Position numbers and translations under genes: made by a program
The notes under the pieces: generated by a model
Told to the model about the DNA's origin: nothing
Database searches by the model: none
The model's input: the letters and a program-made list of their open reading frames with translations, nothing else
Shown: positions 28,674 through 31,277 of the stretch, in pieces
Layout: each line of letters starts with the position of its first letter
Position numbering within the stretch: the stretch's first letter is position 1
Source: JAUWOY01 sp034431315
GTDB lineage: Bacteria; Chloroflexota; Anaerolineae; VGOG01
Assembly (NCBI GenBank): GCA_034431315.1
Contig: DAOUDK010000079.1
Span: forward strand, 1 to 31,277
DNA: 31,277 nucleotides
Direction: 5' to 3'

Positions 28674-30720
28674 CGCACTGCGTGCGCTGCGCCACAACCT
28701 GACCCGACTGAGCATCCTTTCCGAGGTGGAACTGAGGGCGCTGGATGTGGAGGCGATTCTCCGACTTCTGCGCCACCTGGACAGCGACGTGCGCAGCGCT
28801 GAGGCCGTTGCCGGACGACTCCGACAAGCCACTGGTGGCAATCCCTTCTTCCTGATGGAGACCCTGCGGGCGCTCATCGAAGCCGGCCAGCAGTTGGAGG
28901 ACTTGGCGGCCTTGGAAGAGCTCCCCGTGCCCGATACTGTGCGAGAGGCGGTGGCGGTGCGCCTGGGGCGTCTCACGCCAATGGCGCGGCAGGTGCTGGA
29001 GGCCGGCGCCGTCCTGGGCGCGAGCTTCGCCTTCGATGTCGTGCGCCAGACGGCGGGCCGTGGCGAAATGGAAACGGTGGATGGCCTGGATGAACTGGTG
29101 GGCCGTCAGGTGTTGGTGGAGCAGGCGGACCGTTACCAATTCCACCATGAGATCATTCGGGCAGCGGTGTACAGTGGTCTGGGCTACGGGCGTCGGTGGC
29201 TGCTGCACCGGCGGGCCGGGGAGGCCCTGGAGAAACTGTGCGGGGACCGAACAGAGGAGATCGCGGCCGTCGCACCGCAGTTGGCGCGCCACTTCGAGGA
29301 GGCGGGGATTGCGGAGAAGGCGGTTGACTATCTGCTAAAAGCGGGGCATAACGCAGTTAGGCTATCTGCCTATGAGGAGGCAATTGCTCACCTCACCCGC
29401 GGGTTGGAGTTGCTCGGGACCCTGCCGGAGACTTCCGAGCGGGCACGGCAGGAGCTGGACTTACAGACTACCCTGGCCCCGGCCTTGATAGCCGCCAAGG
29501 GCTTTGCGGCTCCGGAAGTGGAGAGAGCCTACACCCGGGCACGAGAACTGTGTCAGCAGGCTTCGTCCCGAGAGCCTGTCCTGAGCTCGTCGAAGGACTC
29601 AGCCCGAGGGGTGGGGGAGACGCGTCAGTTCTTCCCGGTGCTGTGGGGACAGTGGGTGTTTTATGTTACGCGAGCGGAGCACCGGGTGGCGCGGGAGTTG
29701 GCAGAACAGCTTCTGGACCTGGCCCAGAATGTGCGAGACCCAGGTCTCCTCCTGCAGGCTCACCATGCACTGTGGACCTCCTCGCTTTGTCTTGGAGAGT
29801 TTGCCTCAGCTCGGGCGCACTCTGAGCACGGCATGGCCCTGTACGATCCCCAACAGCACCACTCGCAGGCCCTTCTCTATGGCGGACATGACCCCGGCGT
29901 GTGCTGCCGATCCTTCGCTGGCCCAGTCCTGTGGTCTCTGGGCTATCCCGACCAGGCGCTGCAGAGAAACCACGAGGCGCTGAGCCTGGCCCAGGAGCTG
30001 TCTCATCCATTCAGTGTCGTTCTTTCCCTGTACTGGCTTGCCATGCTCCATCAGCTCCGCCGGGAGGGACCAGCAGCCCGAGAGAAGGCAGAGGCAGCCA
30101 ATACCCTCGCGACCGAGCACGGGCTTCCGCTCTACGCGGGGTGGGCAACCAGCGTGCGGGGCTGGGCGCTGGCCCAACAGGGGCAGGAGGAAGAGGGGAT
30201 TGCGCAGATACGCCAGGGCCTGGCCGCCTACCGGGCCACGGGGGCAGCGATGGACCAGACGCACATACTTGCCCTGCTGGCTGAAGCTTATGCGAGAGTG
30301 GGGTGGGCTGAGGAGGGGCTGAGCGTGCTGGCTCAGGCGCTGGTGGCAGTGCACAAAACTGGGGAGCGTCACTACGAGGCGGAGCTGTATCGGCTCAGGG
30401 GAGAGTTGCTTCTGATGCAGGCTGAGGCTGAGGTTGAGGCTAAGGCTAAGGCTAAGGCTGAGGTTGAGGCATGCTTTCGCCAGGCTGAATCTTGTTTTCA
30501 GCACGCCATCGAGGTTGCCCGCCGGCAGGGTGCGAGGTCTTGGGAACTGCGGGCGGTGATGAGCTTGAGTCGCCTATGGCAACAGCAAGGCAAGGCGGCC
30601 AAGCCAGGGCCGTGTGAAGAAGCCCGGCAGATGCTGGCAGAGATCTATGGCTGGTTCAGCGAAGGATTTGACACTGCCGACTTAAAGGAGGCCAGGGCGT
30701 TGCTAGAACAGTTGTCGTAA
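28609..30720 (+). CDS. SARP/BTAD regulator - ATPase, 3' part with TPR repeats
   Basis: Continuation of the same regulator in the next frame. Codons from 28609 read LGRKLRVSRLLVIGTYRSEE, completing the ATPase domain. GTG 28726 is the first usable start if this part is translated alone. The rest has the ATPase lid (HHEIIRAAVYSGLGY) and then many TPR-like helix pairs (AVDYLLKAGHNAVRLSAYEE, and others) to the C-terminus. A repeat-derived insert (EPVLSSSKDSARG) interrupts the usual LCQQ-x-GETRQFFPVLWG segment. A hexamer tract encodes EAEVEAKAKAKAEVEA near the end. It probably forms one gene with the 5' part, broken either by a sequencing error or a real mutation. Confidence 0.85.
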   Translation: MGRKLRVSRLLVIGTYRSEEADALRALRHNLTRLSILSEVELRALDVEAILRLLRHLDSDVRSAEAVAGRLRQATGGNPFFLMETLRALIEAGQQLEDLAALEELPVPDTVREAVAVRLGRLTPMARQVLEAGAVLGASFAFDVVRQTAGRGEMETVDGLDELVGRQVLVEQADRYQFHHEIIRAAVYSGLGYGRRWLLHRRAGEALEKLCGDRTEEIAAVAPQLARHFEEAGIAEKAVDYLLKAGHNAVRLSAYEEAIAHLTRGLELLGTLPETSERARQELDLQTTLAPALIAAKGFAAPEVERAYTRARELCQQASSREPVLSSSKDSARGVGETRQFFPVLWGQWVFYVTRAEHRVARELAEQLLDLAQNVRDPGLLLQAHHALWTSSLCLGEFASARAHSEHGMALYDPQQHHSQALLYGGHDPGVCCRSFAGPVLWSLGYPDQALQRNHEALSLAQELSHPFSVVLSLYWLAMLHQLRREGPAAREKAEAANTLATEHGLPLYAGWATSVRGWALAQQGQEEEGIAQIRQGLAAYRATGAAMDQTHILALLAEAYARVGWAEEGLSVLAQALVAVHKTGERHYEAELYRLRGELLLMQAEAEVEAKAKAKAEVEACFRQAESCFQHAIEVARRQGARSWELRAVMSLSRLWQQQGKAAKPGPCEEARQMLAEIYGWFSEGFDTADLKEARALLEQLS
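29572..29607. repeat. Dispersed repeat within the SARP 3' part
   Basis: gagcctgtcctgagctcgtc followed by gaaggactcagcccga matches the family in inverse orientation. It is read in frame as EPVLSSSKDSAR. Confidence 0.7.
30418..30471 (+). repeat. Hexanucleotide tandem repeat (gaggct/aaggct)
   Basis: Repeating six-base units encode alternating Glu/Lys-Ala dipeptides within a helical region of the regulator. Such tracts expand and contract easily, but always in frame here because the unit is six bases. Confidence 0.75.
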
Positions 30721-31277
30721 AGTAAGCGCTCAGCTCGCATTGGGCCAATGGCTTCTCCATCAGCCTGCTGTTCCTCGTGGGCCGTTGGATCCGCAAGTGC
30801 TGCGTTGATTTGCCGACTCATCTACCAAATGACCAACTTGTAGACGATTTTGGGGACATTTTGGGGACACCCCTGTGCTATACTGTTGCTCAGAGATGGG
30901 CGGCAGTTTTTTGTTTCTTACAGGGCGCGGTGGTTCCCCTTTAGGGTGTTGGTGTCCCGTCGGTCTCCACCGGTGCTGCTCTGCTCCCGCTGAATCGCCA
31001 GATCCAGTGGCTTGGCGTCGGGGTCTAGCGATCCCGCCGGAGCAGAATGGAGCAGCAACACTCAAGGGGGAGACTTCCGTGTCATAGTAAATGGAACAGA
31101 AAAAGTCTGGCTTACGGATCGTCAGCGCGGTGTATGACGACCGCGCCCTATTGCACAAGGAGTGTTAAGTCTACAGACATATTAACACTCGGCAGCAGGG
31201 ACAATGGCGCGGAACTTGACGATCGTCATAGGTGTGATCGAGATAGGTGGGTCAACTGAAGACGGGCCATACTCAGG
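30721..31277. other. Non-coding or unassigned region at the window end
   Basis: No confident gene in 557 bases. Visible structures are an 11-bp direct repeat (TTTTGGGGACA twice, 30848-30869) and a hairpin with 9-base arms GAGTGTTAA/TTAACACTC (31160-31168, 31182-31190). A 25-codon ORF (31091-31168, + strand) ends at the first arm. On the - strand an open reading frame enters from the window edge and stops at 31182. It could be the C-terminus of a neighbouring gene, but I recognise no family in it. Confidence 0.5.

Noticed and set aside
28513..29292. Minus-strand open frame (259 codons)
   Set aside because: Antisense to the ATPase domain of the SARP gene, which reads as a clear homologue on the + strand.
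30760..31158. Minus-strand open frame of 132 codons in the terminal gap
   Set aside because: Irregular composition, no ribosome binding site or family features. It crosses the TTTTGGGGACA direct repeat.
1..31277. tRNA, rRNA or prophage genes
   Set aside because: No cloverleaf-like or rRNA segments, and no integrase, capsid or terminase-like product were seen in either strand.

Overview
The window looks like bacterial chromosome, probably Chloroflexota and possibly Anaerolineae-like. That placement is an inference. It rests on the ribosomal-protein gene order, Thr/Pro-rich surface lipoproteins, a very large BTAD-ATPase-TPR regulator, STAND ATPases, and intergenic gaps filled with degenerate ttggaagttgg-type or aatgacc-type quasi-repeats and small palindromic repeats. 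No rRNA, tRNA, CRISPR array, transposase or phage structural gene was seen.

Region 1 (about 1-10065, + strand) is a fused S10/spc ribosomal-protein operon: rpsJ-rplC-rplD-rplW-rplB-rpsS-rplV-rpsC-rplP-rpmC-rpsQ-rplN-rplX-rplE-rpsN-rpsH-rplF-rplR-rpsE-rpmD-rplO. Several gaps carry a repeated GGTCTC..GAGACC hairpin.

Region 2 (10066-12866) interrupts the usual rplO-secY junction. It holds two AT-rich small genes (a DUF6884/YaaA-like protein and a DUF5678-like protein), a five-repeat membrane protein of the mechanosensitive-channel TM-helix type, and a long imperfect inverted repeat. A possible 22-codon leader ORF overlaps the secY start.

Region 3 (12867-19060) resumes with secY-rpmJ-rpsM-rpsK-rpsD-rpoA-rplQ-truA-rplM-rpsI. 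The adk, map and infA genes that often lie between secY and rpmJ are absent. The operon ends at a strong intrinsic terminator (19089-19128).

Region 4 (19130-30720) is the unusual part. A perfect-consensus promoter (TTGACA-N17-TATAAT) and a MITE-like inverted-repeat pair precede a tightly packed gene set. The first gene encodes a 1031-aa protein with a SIR2-like domain lacking the catalytic His, a STAND-type NTPase, a HEAT-like region and a C-terminal membrane domain with three glycine-zipper repeats. Next come an 844-aa exported protein with two tandem FecR-like domains and a 441-aa lipoprotein that is a paralogue of its C-terminal half. A stand-alone SIR2 protein with intact catalytic motifs follows, then a SARP/BTAD-ATPase-TPR regulator split by a one-base frameshift. 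I read these genes as a possible envelope-linked NAD-dependent signalling or defence system; this is a hypothesis. Small palindromic repeats have inserted in frame into several of these coding regions and into truA.

Region 5 (30721-31277) contains no confident gene.
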